This document shows positions 10,689 through 21,560 of a DNA stretch of 64,000 nt, in pieces. Within the stretch, counting starts at the first letter, position 1. Every line of letters begins with the position of its first letter. The translations under genes were made by a program, and so were the position numbers. Source of the stretch: Gibbula magus (Eukaryota > Mollusca > Gastropoda > Trochida > Trochidae); NCBI GenBank assembly GCA_936450465.1, contig OW388291.1:81915436-81979435 (forward strand), written 5' to 3'. The notes under the pieces were generated by a model that made no database searches, had not been told where the DNA came from, and was given only the letters and a program-made list of their open reading frames with translations.

Positions 10689-11739
10689 TATTATGCATTA
10701 TAATGATATGAAATATTAAGATAGGACAATTATACATATTTCAAAAAGAGAGATAATTTCACCTCAATCACCCTATAGGTTCAGTACAGCAGTGGATCAT
10801 TATTACAGAGGATAGTATATGTGTGTCCATGTCATAGTAAGTTTACGACACGAGTGTCTGAATATTTCCCGGTTGAGAACGAGGGGTATAGCGATATTCA
10901 GACACGAGTGCTATAAACATAGTATGACATACAGACACATATAATGTTCTATTTATTACCGAAGTCATGAAATTGAAAACAAAATACGCTAAAATCTACT
11001 TTCAATCCTATAGGTTGGCTATCCGCCATCGCCGCATTTGGAAAGCAACGCCATAGACGAAGTGTAAAGTATTCACATTCTTCATGACGTCACGTCACAA
11101 TTATACAGTGATATTTTGCCCAAGGGTATCGTCCGCAAAAATATGAACCCCAATATGATTGCACTCGGAGTTAATAAAACACATCATGTTGTTATTAATT
11201 CTGTGTTACACGAAACAGAGACCATAACCTGTGCAGCTGAGTTCTGAGGTAATCTCGTACAATGCCAGATGACAGCAACGCCATGATTCCACAATATACC
11301 CGATGGACATGTGGCATGTGTAAGAAATATCCATATAGTCATATGGCACACATGTCTTACTCAAGAATGTTTAATAACTATATCACAAACCTCTTTGGTT
11401 TCATATCACATACGCAGTGTGTCGTATCTACTGTTTGTTTGTTTGTTTGTGTTACAAGCATGATTACCTTTGTTGAGTTATATGTATATACTGTATCTGT
11501 GATATATGTTTCTGGAACGTAGGACATTATGTCAACAAATTCTGAAGTTTGTTTGTTTATAGCAATTGATACAAAACAAACATATGCTAGTGTTCACATT
11601 CTCTTCTTCACAGGGGTATTATCGAAAATAGCGACCAGAAAGTATATTATATCAGTTAATGTATGTATACAAAAGATGGACGTCATTAACTTGAGATTGT
11701 GAATGTGCTGTCACCTATCTCTCGACATGCATGTGTATT

Positions 11740-11960
11740 GGAGGAAGCAAGGTGGAGTGAAGCATCATGGTACTGTACGACAGGATAACCATAGCAACAG
11801 AATATGGTTGCAATGTAGGCATATAGCAGAGATGGTTGTTGTGGATACCTGTCGAATGTAAGAGGAGCACACAGTGACCTGGTTAACTCATGTCATCTAT
11901 GTGGTTATACCACAGTCTATGTAAAGCTCATTAGGATATTACTCTGATGTATAATTAGTT
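11740..11960 (+). other. Block unusually conserved between units (11.8 kb block)
   Basis: The counterpart pair 27751-27950 (unit 2) and 45741-45940 (unit 3) differs at only about five positions over some 190 nt, although the sequence just upstream is strongly diverged. In those two units the plus strand reads as an open frame containing CHLCGYTT; here in unit 1 it is shifted by small changes, and in unit 4 (63890 onward) it is degraded. The changes between units 2 and 3 include R to Q and two V to A. It may be a gene-converted stretch, a non-coding functional segment or an old exon. Confidence 0.4.
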
Positions 11961-12348
11961 GAGACATTTGTTTCGAGCTGAAAAAGTGACGCCCTAGGTA
12001 CTGAGTTACATTTTAATACATGTTGTACTGCAACTGTATGTAAACCTCATTAACCTTTTTTGAGTAGTATACAGAATTTTATTGTGAATACCAGACCGGC
12101 GCAGTGGAACAAGGTAACGTATAAGTGACTGTGATTTAGGTTATAAGTTACACTGACACTTATGTAGACATAACGTGAAACACAGACATGTGATATGAAT
12201 AACATATGGGTGAAGGCGGAATGATACCGACTCAATTAAATACTTTGAGTTTGTACCACAGCTACAGTAGATCTCAATAGAATACTACTCATTCCAATAT
12301 TGGTTGTCACTATTGTCTTATCTTATCTGATTAGCTGTTAACATACAG

Positions 12349-12547
12349 GAGAGGAAAGGCCACAAAAGATCACTCGACATCTGTTTCTGACCAATGTGTA
12401 TTTGAACAAATTCTAATTACTAATAAACTAGGATTAGTAAAAGTTCTCCTTATCGAGGCTATTATTGTACATATTGAAATCTTCAATAACGGAGAGCAAT
12501 ATGCCACAATGATCAGGGCGGTGTTGGTGAAAGTGGAACATCTCTGA
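12349..12547 (+). other. Conserved 65-codon open block with acceptor-like start
   Basis: The sequence follows AACATACAG, an acceptor-like AG, then stays open for 65 codons and ends in TGA, including EIFNNGEQYATM and finishing VKVEHL. Unit 3 (46357-46555) keeps the same length, frame and stop with eight base changes, of which about two are silent. That ratio does not show protein-level constraint. Unit 2 has a 4-nt insertion that breaks the frame. I recognise no family. The minus strand is also partly open here. Confidence 0.3.
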
Positions 12548-12956
12548 TAACAAAAACTGAAGCATCAACGTCACATAACGACTATTTGTTTATTTGCCCA
12601 CAGGTTGATGTACTACCATTTGCTCCATATTATGTGAAGATAACAACTACATGTATGAACACTATTCTAGACAATGTAATATAAATTAATTAAGACAGAT
12701 TGACCTTAACCCGTCTTGCTATTACATTTCACGCCTTTCTGTAAATGAAACAACATTGCGACAAGACGATTGTAATGAAAGGGAGAAGATCGTGTGTCGC
12801 ATATCTTCATGACTGACTCTAAATTACCCCTATACACGGACGGACGTTATTAGATTCAAACATTATATAACTTGATGTAAGGAATACCGTTTGTGCTTAC
12901 AATTGTTAATGGGTTTCTATTTTGACTGTAAGATTAGCACTGTGTAGCACTATGTA

Positions 12957-13534
12957 CGCTCAACCGCAAAAGAAACGTCACCACATTTTCAACGGCGTGA
13001 AAAACGAAATACTGCTGCTGGAGAAAGGAGATTTTTAATGATTTCCATGGGGACATTATTTGTAAAGAGGTACCCATAATTTCATACGTCAGGGTGTAAT
13101 ACTTTTATTTTCATGTCTGTTCAAGTACACTTGGGGTGTTGAAATCTCTTTTTCAAAATGTTATTTTGGCCGGAATGTTTGGCATTTAACTGAAAAAATC
13201 ATAAAATGTAGAAATTGAGTTAATAATTTTTGTTATCGACATAAATAACCTTATTGGACTTAAATTTGTTGACGCGTCTTTACTGTAGGACGTCATAAAA
13301 CAAGCCAAGAAAGCCGTTTTTGACTCCCTTATCTCGCCCAGTTATAGAGATTCAAAACGATGACTTCTTGAAACGTGGGTTTCACAGAAATATGAGCAGA
13401 TAATGTTTTGAAATTTTAATACTAGTTCAGGTGGCTTCTGGAAACATGATGTATCTCTGTTTTAGTAGCCTTTATTACGCGCGGATTGAATTATCTTGTA
13501 TTTTGTACGATGACGTTTCTTTTGCGGTTGAGTG
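12957..13534. mobile_element. Tc1/mariner-type MITE, unit 1 copy
   Basis: 578 bp, flanked by TA on each side (12955-12956 and 13535-13536), with inverted repeats of more than 20 bp containing CTCAACCGCAAAAGAAACGT. No transposase frame is present. It occurs at the same place in unit 2 (28960-29524), so it was inserted before units 1 and 2 separated. I could not align it in unit 3. Confidence 0.85.
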
Positions 13535-14538
13535 TAGAGAATCTGTGTTGCTGACTCAGCATGTGTGAAGCATTGCCTGCAAATAATTATCATTGTTTAA
13601 TTATAAATTATTATTTTAATTGAAAACGTCACTTGTATGCATGAAATAAGAAGGTTAAATCTTTAATACCGTTTGGAGGAAATAAATATGTGACCAAATT
13701 TAAGTTTTCGTGACAAAAGCAGTTGGCGTTATTTCAGTGTTTGACAGTTAAAAAATCGTTTGATCATGCTTAACTCTCCTGATTCATCTCATTGTAATGC
13801 GATGGAGTGGATTTCAGCATTACAAATGAAATGTACACACATGTGGCTGTTTCACTTCCAAAATTGTTTTTCTACTGTGGCAAAACAATATGTTTCACGT
13901 TTCCACCCTTTCATGAATCATTGTATTACGCAGTATTTACCCAAAACCATTTAAACCAACCACTATTCTACTCATTAAGACCTGTGAAGAACTATTTTTT
14001 ATATGTGTCCTTGTCCACATGTGGTGTTTGTCTGAGGTCGTAACATGCACTATCAGAAGTAACAACATACCTTGATGTTGTTCGTATATCGTAATTTGTA
14101 TAACCATGTGTTTGAGCAATCCCATGTCAAATATGTATATATGTAAAATGCACGTGTGTCTTTATCTGTATGCAGTAAAATTGCCAGACATCAATTCTGA
14201 TACTTGTACAGTGTCAAATGTTTTAGCCGTTTTTTTTTCTGGAAAAGGACTGTGTTGGTAATGCTTGCATCATGATATTTATTGAAAATGGTATAATACC
14301 TTACATAAATGAACTTTCCAAAACATTTTTGGGGGTTGTCATTATAAATGTAACCAGTTTCTATTAATTAAATACTGCATCTCTTCACTACAAACTGTTA
14401 AACATGTTTCATTTGGTGTTTGTTATCATATTAGCTGTGTGATGCTTTGACTATACAGGTCGGGGACGAACTGCACTTTAATTGATTAAAGCATTTGGTA
14501 GTTGAGGCTACTATAGTTTTTAAATAAAGAGCTCTTCA
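13535..14538. other. Non-coding unit sequence
   Basis: Collinear with 29525-30570 in unit 2, with several small indels. Overlapping 64- and 78-codon frames at 13760-14043 are altered in unit 2 and are not supported. Confidence 0.55.
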
Positions 14539-15049
14539 AGGTGCATCCATTGTGTTTCATAAAATTTTAGTTGGCTCTAATACGTTCCAACTCACCACAT
14601 GTGCTGTCTACAATACAAATAAATTCACTCAGCTTGCATATCTATCCCCAATCGCAAAATATATCATAATTACTAGTTTTCAATTAAAATTGAATAACAT
14701 CATTATGTATTTCAATTAAAATTGAATAACATCATTATGCATGTGCAGAAACCGAAACTGCACGTCCAATTTACATGCACAGTAGTTATGTGACCTATTC
14801 AACATTATCAACTCAAATTTTTCTTTTTGTCTGTTATAAATAATATTCCAAAATTACGTTTGACTCATTGATGCGCGCCACACGCTGTGCATTGTCCGGT
14901 TTTCGATCAGAAATCACTACTTTTATCTTCATATCGTCAATAAACTAAGTCTACTATCATCAAAATGATAATTTAATTTACTTCTCGATAAAGTAACATC
15001 ATAATAACCTTTGCAATATTTGACCCCCAACAACACAATGGATGTACCT
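14539..15049. mobile_element. TTAA-flanked TIR element, copy 1
   Basis: 511 bp with terminal inverted repeats AGGTGCATCCATTGTG. TTAA follows on the right (15050-15053); the left four bases are TTCA, probably a mutated TTAA. The same family is at 42762-43251 with both TTAA copies intact. TTAA duplication is typical of piggyBac- and Kolobok-type transposons; there is no coding capacity. At the matching place unit 2 has only short AAG/ACCTT remnants (about 30570-30590), either a deletion or a different site. Confidence 0.82.
14679..14739. repeat. 29-bp direct duplication
   Basis: A segment containing TTCAATTAAAATTGAATAAC is repeated at 14679-14707 and 14711-14739. The related element at 42762-43251 has one copy, so this is a local duplication within the transposon. 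Confidence 0.85.
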
Positions 15050-15239
15050 TTAATCAGGAAATACGGAGCGAATTTTAAGGTAGGGACATATTTTTTTTAA
15101 TGAATGAGTCTGAATGAGATATACTAGCGTGTTGCATAAAATGTGCATTAATTTTATAAAGTGTTTGTCTGTTCCGCCTCTCTGTTATAAAAATTGCAGA
15201 CAGTAAAGTTCCTTACATAGGCATTATTGTGTCTGGTTC

Positions 15240-15560
15240 AACTATTCTATCTCCTACTCGCTTGGTGACTTAATAGCTTAGAGGTAACGTTACTTCCCGA
15301 TTCGCCTTATATCCTAAGTAGCTACTTAATGCGTAGGAGGTAATGATAGTGACGTAATTAATCGTAGGAGGTAATATTACTGTTGTAGTCTCATCATATA
15401 TATATATATATACATACATATACATTTGTATATATCATAGCCTAGGAAGTGACTTAATCCAAGGAGGTAACGTCACTGTCTGATTCTCATTTCTGCCCAG
15501 GTAATCACTTAATCCTTGGAGGTAATGTTATTGATACAGTCTCCTCATGGAGGTAACTTT
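15240..15560. repeat. Degenerate minisatellite-like array (ACTTAATCC..GGAGGTAA)
   Basis: At least six degenerate repeats of a motif like CTTAATCCTTGGAGGTAA are spaced roughly 35-75 bp apart, interrupted by a TA-rich microsatellite at 15396-15430. The unit 2 counterpart (about 30660-30865) is shorter and has an exact extra duplication of about 47 bp, so the array is changing copy number independently. Confidence 0.65.
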
Positions 15561-15817
15561 ACTGCCTCATTTATTCTACTTGTACTCGTGTTTCATTCAC
15601 TGCAATTCAAAATTCACAAAAATGAAGTGTAAATAAAATTAACACCATCCAAGATCAGCATATATTGATTTTACTGAACTTAAATATCTCGGGGGGCACA
15701 AGAAAGATATAAAACTGCATTATGTAATATGATTTTCCAAGGATCTATACAATTCTGCCAAACAATTGGTTCTTCCCAGTAGATCTATTCATGTACAGCA
15801 TGATAATGTCTATTCTT

Positions 15818-15935
15818 CAATATAAGAAGCTGAAGTTGTTTAACTGTATTCATTGATTTCCCTCGTGATTCTATCTCATTCATGACGGATCGAGTGCATC
15901 TTCATTATAGGAAACATTTGTCTGTGAGAACTGAT
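15818..15935. repeat. Intra-unit repeat block, type b (copy b1)
   Basis: Diverged relative of the block at 1885-2000, sharing TGTTTAACTGT, GATTTCCCT and a CATCTTCATT.TAGGA.ACAT-like 3' part. On the minus strand the unit 2 copy (31150-30968) is open for about 60 codons, but here a TAG interrupts that frame. Confidence 0.6.
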
Positions 15936-16507
15936 CTACTCTTAAAGACGTGTATACATACGTACATATTGTTAAGCATAGGAAACCTTTAAAAATTAAT
16001 TGCAGCATGTCATTATCCCGATGTTAATCCATTAGCTTGAGACAAAGAGGAACAATTTAAACTAATTAACTAATTAATTAGTAATACAGCGTGCTTGATA
16101 TAACGCCTCTTGAGGCAAATGTCAGAGTGTACTCGACACACTTTAGTCAACCTGACAACATAAAATTGTGTACATTTTACAATAAGTAAGTGTACAATTG
16201 TATCACAAAGAGTACAAAACGTAACCAATCTTGTTTATTGACACATGTTTATGCTTGGCTGAACTGAAGCCCTCTTCCACATTAATTTGTCAGTTATGTT
16301 CATATGTTTTTCATAATTTATATATTTAGAAAGATGTTTTGGTGCGTTTGAATTTAATTTGTTATTGACGATACCTTAATTCATTTTGCCACATTTACCT
16401 TTTACCTGGAGAAATGTTACGGAATAGCACTTATCATACAATAAACCAGAAAGCTTTATTTTAGTTACGTATTTCCAGAGGGAAATTATAAAAAGTTTGT
16501 CAGATCA

Positions 16508-16947
16508 TGGAAATGTAACGCAAGTTCAGAACTTTTTTTATATGGCCCCAGCTGTATTATATCAAATATTTACTATGCTATAAATGACCAAATTCCCGTC
16601 TGACAATACACCTGTACACGCCAGGAGAGTATGTGCTTCATGAAAGGTGACTGACACATGTGTCCTAATTACTTGCTGTCCATGTGTGCTGTCCATGCAC
16701 AATAAACATGTCACTCGAAGAGTCCTTATGGAAATGTAACGCTAGTTCAGAACTTTGTTATATGGCCCCAGCTGCATTATATCAAATATTTACTATGCTA
16801 TCAATGACCAAATTCCCGTCTGACAATACACCTATACACGCCAGGAGAGTATGTGCTTCATGAAAGGTGACTGACACATGTGTCCTAATTACTTGCTGTC
16901 CATGTGTGCTGTCCATGCTCAATAAACATGACACTCGAAGAGTCTTA
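16508..16947. repeat. 221-bp tandem duplication, unit 1 only
   Basis: 16508-16728 and 16729-16947 are near-identical neighbours, each starting TGGAAATGTAACG and ending around GAAGAGTC. Unit 2 has a single copy at about 31801-32020. This is a recent local duplication after the units separated. Confidence 0.9.
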
Positions 16948-17979
16948 CTGAATTAACACTTCCTAAAGGGCACAAACGGCGTTCATTATTTTAGAAGAAA
17001 CTTTTATACATAAAAGATAACTTTAAAAATCATTTTCACACGCCTGTTAAATCATTTTTACACGTTGAAGACGTCTAAGTTTACTACTGATTGTTAAATG
17101 TTGAAAACCATATGAGTACTCATAACAAGGAATGGTTGACTATTGGCAGATCATGTCACCATGTGCCATCGAGAGATCCATAAACGGACCCGGCTGACAT
17201 TTAGCTGAACGTTCCACTATCGTAAAGATTTTGAAATCGTATTTGCCATTTTGAATATTGAATAAGTAATAGATGATGTGTTTTTCTTTTTGTTGAATTC
17301 TTCAAATTATATTGAATATGTTCAGTCTTTGCAGAGATTAATTTTACCTTTCAATGACTCCCAATGTTCAGGGTAATGTTATCCGAGATAATGATTAATG
17401 AACTCATATCTGTAATCCATGTCGAATCCAAGGGTGGTGAGAATGTACAATATAACCAATTAACCTTCACGTCTTAGTACTTATACTGTATATCGCGCAA
17501 GACCATCTGTCTTCCATGAGAATAAATATTCTTGTCTGGTGCTATACACATCACAATGATTAATTGACTATCCTCTCCATTCTTCTGTCACCATCAATGT
17601 GTTGTATAAGGAGACATCAGTGATATGGAGAATCGTGTTAACCAAAGCAGCAGTGGTATGTCTATACAGTTGAGATTTGTAAACCACATACCTGAGAGAA
17701 GAAAACGTATTAACATCGTCATAAAAGAAAGTGTACCTCACCTTTACGTTTGTATCAGTTAACACATCTTTCTTCTCCTAACAGTAATTTTCCAAGCAAC
17801 CTAATATCTCTGGTTTCAGCTCCATTGCAATAAGTTCGTATCTAAAAATGTACAAAATACCGATTCCGTCTATTCGTGACGCTAGAAATATCATGACTTT
17901 CGATAGTTTTGTTACACATACATTAAACAAAGCAATATTCATTTAAACTTTGGCACATATTGTTACCTTACGTATATAT

Positions 17980-18150
17980 ATAAGTAAATTTAAATAAAAC
18001 ACTGAAGACGTATATCAACTTTCATAATCAATACTTTATATTCCGATATGCATATTTATGCTTCTTGTTTCGAAGCTTCATCAGGGAATGATAAAGTATT
18101 GATTATGAAAGTTGATATACGCCTTCAGTGTATTATTTAAATTTACTTAT
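17980..18150. repeat. 60-bp inverted repeat around a 51-bp spacer
   Basis: Arms 17980-18039 and 18091-18150 are reverse complements with two mismatches. The spacer (18040-18090) holds a minus-strand CTGATGAAG..GAAAC motif. The structure lies just beyond the 3' end of the Penelope-like element and is absent from unit 2, so it probably belongs to that insertion; such elements often carry rearranged, partly inverted terminal repeats. Confidence 0.8.
18060..18086 (-). ncRNA. Hammerhead-like core motif 1 (weak)
   Basis: The minus strand has CCTGATGAAG followed by CTTC and GAAAC, resembling the CUGANGA...GAAA core of hammerhead ribozymes known from Penelope-like elements. The stem II that should separate the two boxes is almost absent, so an active ribozyme is doubtful. 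Confidence 0.25.
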
Positions 18151-18247
18151 ACACTTCTCAACGTTTGATACCACATACCTATTTCAATATATATATATGA
18201 ATAACATAGATGTGTCCTACTCTAAAACCGTCTTCTATAGGATTCTA

Positions 18248-18278
18248 CGTTTCGTTTGCTAAATGCAAACTTCCTCAA
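18248..18278 (-). ncRNA. Hammerhead-like core motif 2 with stem II hairpin
   Basis: The minus strand has TTGAGGAAG, a 6-bp hairpin GTTTGC/GCAAAC with an ATTTA loop, then GAAACG. This resembles the hammerhead ribozymes reported in Penelope-like elements, and it lies 3' of one. The first core base is T instead of C and there is an extra A before stem II, so it may be inactive or only a look-alike. Confidence 0.35.
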
Positions 18279-18375
18279 GAATGAAGTAACAAGCTTGAAG
18301 CAGAGACATATTTACAGGAGGTGATGAGAGGTCTTGGGCTAAGATTAGCCAGTTGGGTTGTACTAATTCAATCCT

Positions 18376-20215
18376 CTAGGGTAAACAGTGTTCAGTCTGT
18401 ATCCAGATTGATTCAGCCAGGTCAAGCTTGGCTTGGCTATTGTTGTGGATTTGTTCTAGTATGACACAGGAGTAGTCGTGATTGGGCTGATTGAAGTGGG
18501 GAGCTACATGGGGTGTTTTGCTTTGCAGATTATGTTTTATATTGTGTCTGTGTCCAGAGAGTCTACTGCTAAATTTCTGTAATGTTTGACCCACATATTG
18601 TACTTTGCACTTGGTGCAGGTCAAACAGTAGATGACGAAAGATGAGCTATAGTCCAGACTGTCCTTGATTTGATATGTTTTGCCTTCAAGATTGTTGACA
18701 GTATCTGCAGTGACCATACGTTCACAGGCTTTACATTTAGGACGGAGACATGGTTTACAGCCCCAAGCTGTCGTGGTTTTGGTTTTCTGACGAAGTTTAT
18801 TCACTCACAGTAAATTACCTAAAGTAGGATTCTTTTTCTCGGCAATCACAACTTGAGATTCCTTGAGCACCTGAGTCATTCTGTCACTGGTGGATAGGAT
18901 AGTATTGTCTCTAGCTATTTGTCGCAGGTTGGGTTGCCGTGGATCATAGGTAGTCACCCAGGGGAGTTTTTTGATTTGACGTTGTTTGTCACTATTTTTG
19001 TATTGTAGCAAGTCTTCTATTTTGTGAGTTTTTGCTTTGTCAAACATGGACAAAACATGTTTCCTTTTGTATCCACATTTATGTAAATACTCTTGGAATT
19101 CTGCTATGTGTAGATTAGCCCAGCACGGTTTGCTGCAGATTCTGAGGATGCGGAGTGCTCCACTGTATGAAATGGATCTAAAAACATGTTTTGGGTGGCA
19201 ACTAGATGGAGGCAAATATCTGTGAGATGCCGTTTCCTTACAGTACAAGTCTGTATGGAGAGTATTGCCTTCTCTAATGACTTTAACAACCAGGAAAGCA
19301 ACTGTAGTTGAACTAAGTTCAGCTGTGAACTTAATTCATGGGTGATGAGAGTTGAGTACTTCAACAAAGTGGTTGATTTCTTGGACTGTAGCTGGGCACC
19401 ATGTCCATATGTCGTCGATGAATCTGACCTTAATGTCTGGGCTATGGGGAGTTAAGTGCCAGTACTTGCGTATCCAGTAGGATATTGTATATGTTGGCAT
19501 ATGTAACAGCAAATGGAGTGCCCATTGCTGTGCCCGAAATCTGTTTAAAGTATCTATCCATGAACTGAAATTCATTGTTATGTAGCACAAAGTCGGCTAT
19601 TTCTAGCACCGCCTTAGCTTCATTTTCTGAAAGTAGTGCAGTAATTTCTATGGTGTCATTAAGTGCCAACAAGCCCTCCGTGATGATGATGTTGGGATAA
19701 AGGCTGACTACATCCAGTGAAATGAGGTAACCCTCTCCGGTGATAATGTTACTGGAATTAACATTATTAATATACTGCAAGAAATGGGTGGTGTCCTTCA
19801 CTAGTTCTGTGCAATATATATCCGATACCGGTTTCAGTTTCCAATCCAACAACACTGAAGCTCTTTTGGTGGGTGCTGTTACTTGGCTGCAAATGGGGCG
19901 GCCTGGTGGAATATCTCCTAGGTTTTTCACTTTGTGGATTTTGCCCAAGATGTAGAAATTGGCTGGTGTTTGTGTCGGCCAGTGGACAAGGGCAGACGAT
20001 TCCTTTTCTTCCATCTCTAGGCTGTTCACCAGGGTGGTGAGATTCTTGTGGATAGTAGAAGAGTTATCTGCCTGGCATTCTGTATAGACTGTAGAATCTT
20101 CCAGGTGTTGTAAACATTCTTTGATGTAGTCTTCTTTATTCTAAATGACTGTGTTGCCTCCTTTGTCAGCCTTGTCGATCACGATACTGAGGTCTTGTTT
20201 CAGGGATTTCAGGGA
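18376..20215 (-). pseudogene. Penelope-like element, RT plus GIY-YIG-type endonuclease, decayed
   Basis: Read on the minus strand, the relic starts beside a TA microsatellite with a segment containing IVIDKADKGGNTV. It continues with RT landmarks FYILGKIHK, GRPICSQ, SLDVVSLYPNI, GTAMGT and RFIDDIW, then YCKETASHRYL and LRILRICS, and ends with VIYCLTCTKCKVQYVGQT, a GIY-YIG-like endonuclease of the kind fused to Penelope RTs, with a preceding Cys-rich GCKPCL..KCKAC. Lesions: TAG at 20141-20143, a frame change near 19490, TGA at 19336-19338 and TGA at 18805-18807; the final stop is at 18376-18378. The N-terminal part is missing. The whole stretch is absent from unit 2, by insertion here or deletion there. 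Confidence 0.88.
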
Positions 20216-20222
20216 TTCAGGG

Positions 20223-20275
20223 ATATATATATATATCTATATATATCAGGGATATATATATCTATATATATATAT
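20223..20275. repeat. (TA)n-rich microsatellite at the Penelope 5' break
   Basis: Interrupted TATATA runs broken by CAGGGA and CTATATA. The neighbouring CAGGGAT repeats on the left abut the truncated start of the Penelope frame, suggesting that the 5' break and microsatellite growth are linked. Confidence 0.8.
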
Positions 20276-20289
20276 TAGTCAGATAAACT

Positions 20290-21560
20290 CTTATATCTAA
20301 ACTTCCCAAATCAACGAGGTAACAAGGTATGTAGCAGATTGTGATATGCGCAATGAAAGAAAGTACCACATGAAATGTTTGAGTTTATGTATTTATCATA
20401 AATCAAATGTAGGCTCAAATCTGGACTGGACTTACGATTCATTTATACTGTTAGGTATCATATTTACACACAATCTCTCAGAAATGGTGGAGCGAAATTA
20501 CAAACATAAACTCAAGCTTTTAAAACTATGAATCAGTGTAACAAGGTTACATTTGGAATAACACTACCTCCAGTGGTACACTTTTTGTACCTTTTTAATC
20601 AGTTGTTGTATTGAAAAGCTTACTATTACCACAACTTAAAACTAAATATATTCGCTGCTCTCCCGAACCTTGATGATCAAATGATAAAGGAAAAGTTTAT
20701 ATTGAGAAGAAACTCCAAACACCTTTTCTACCTTACATATTGCAGAATATTGTAGGCGATCCAAAAGGATGTAGAGATGTTAATGACACTCTTATATTTG
20801 AACAACCTATTAAAGAATTAGCATACCGGGAAACATGGCAACATGAATTAAAAGAATCCATTGAGGAACACACTTGGGAACATATAGAACAAAATAACAC
20901 TTAAATCCTATAATAGCGTGAAACTCACTATATTACTCACTAGGTTCCAATACAGTATTAGGTTTCTACCTACAAATGATTTGCTAGCAAACATGAAATA
21001 TAAAGACACTTATATTATGTACATTTTGCAAATCTGAAACAAAATCAATATTACACTTATTTCATGAATGAAAATCATTTAGAATATCTGGAAAGAAATC
21101 AATAAGTGGATATATGGAGAATAAAACGGAGCCACAATAATATTCTCTAGCAAAAACATTATTTTAGGATATCCCGAAAAGAGAAAATATGTTCTAACCT
21201 TGATCATATCAATCATAAAATATAATACATACAAAATGAAACAAAGAGATAAAATACCAAACAAACATCACATTAAAGAAGATATCAAAACAGCATACAA
21301 TATTGACCGCTATAACGCCTACTTAGAGTGCAAATATAATAATTTCAGAAATTTCTGGTCCATATGTCATAATCTTTTCGGAAAAATACTGCTCACTATA
21401 CCTGCCAACTGTCGAACCTATTGCAAACAATTGTTACCTGTTTTCATACTCTGTATGTACCTTTATATTATATGCATGTGTCAATGTGTATGTATTGAAA
21501 TGTTTAAATTCACTGTAATGATGTGGAGATCGACAAATAAAAAAGTTAATTTTTTAAACA
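20290..21560 (+). pseudogene. LINE (non-LTR retrotransposon) C-terminal relic
   Basis: Broken plus-strand frames show LINE features: LDWTYDSFILLGIIF..NLSEMVERNY near 20420-20500, then LCTFCKSETKSILHLFHE (a zinc-binding CXXC..H..H region) near 21020-21070, and a C-terminal IIKYNTYKMKQRDKI stretch at 21200-21350. Many stops and shifts are present. The first part of unit 2's equivalent is missing; only the last 500 bp or so survive at 33036-33565. The family looks Tx1/L1-like or similar, but I cannot assign it firmly. Confidence 0.7.
20543..20592. mobile_element. Half of a palindromic MITE inside the LINE relic
   Basis: ACAAGGTTACATTTGGAATA followed by ACACTACCTCC and GTACACTTTTTGTAC closely matches one arm of the palindromic element at 57139-57227. 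Only about one arm is recognisable, and it interrupts the LINE sequence. Confidence 0.55.

Larger units (their letters stand above)
10689..12956. other. Non-coding unit sequence with two conserved blocks
   Basis: Collinear with 26659-28959 in unit 2 and with 43967-46900 in unit 3. It includes a (GTTT)n run near 11435, longer in unit 2 (near 27418). An 86-codon frame at 11262-11522 is interrupted in the unit 2 copy, so I do not call it a gene. Confidence 0.6.
15050..17979. other. Non-coding unit sequence
   Basis: Collinear with about 30590-33020 in unit 2. Apart from the repeats listed separately, nothing was recognised; no supported gene. Confidence 0.5.

Noticed and set aside
11262..11522. 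86-codon plus-strand frame with CGMCKKYP
   Set aside because: The unit 2 copy has an early stop, unit 4 is degraded, and the second half is low-complexity GTTT-derived.
12050..12235. 61-codon minus-strand frame identical to 28040-28225
   Set aside because: The identity follows from the near-identity of units 1 and 2 over the whole region. The unit 3 counterpart is diverged with indels and has no matching frame.
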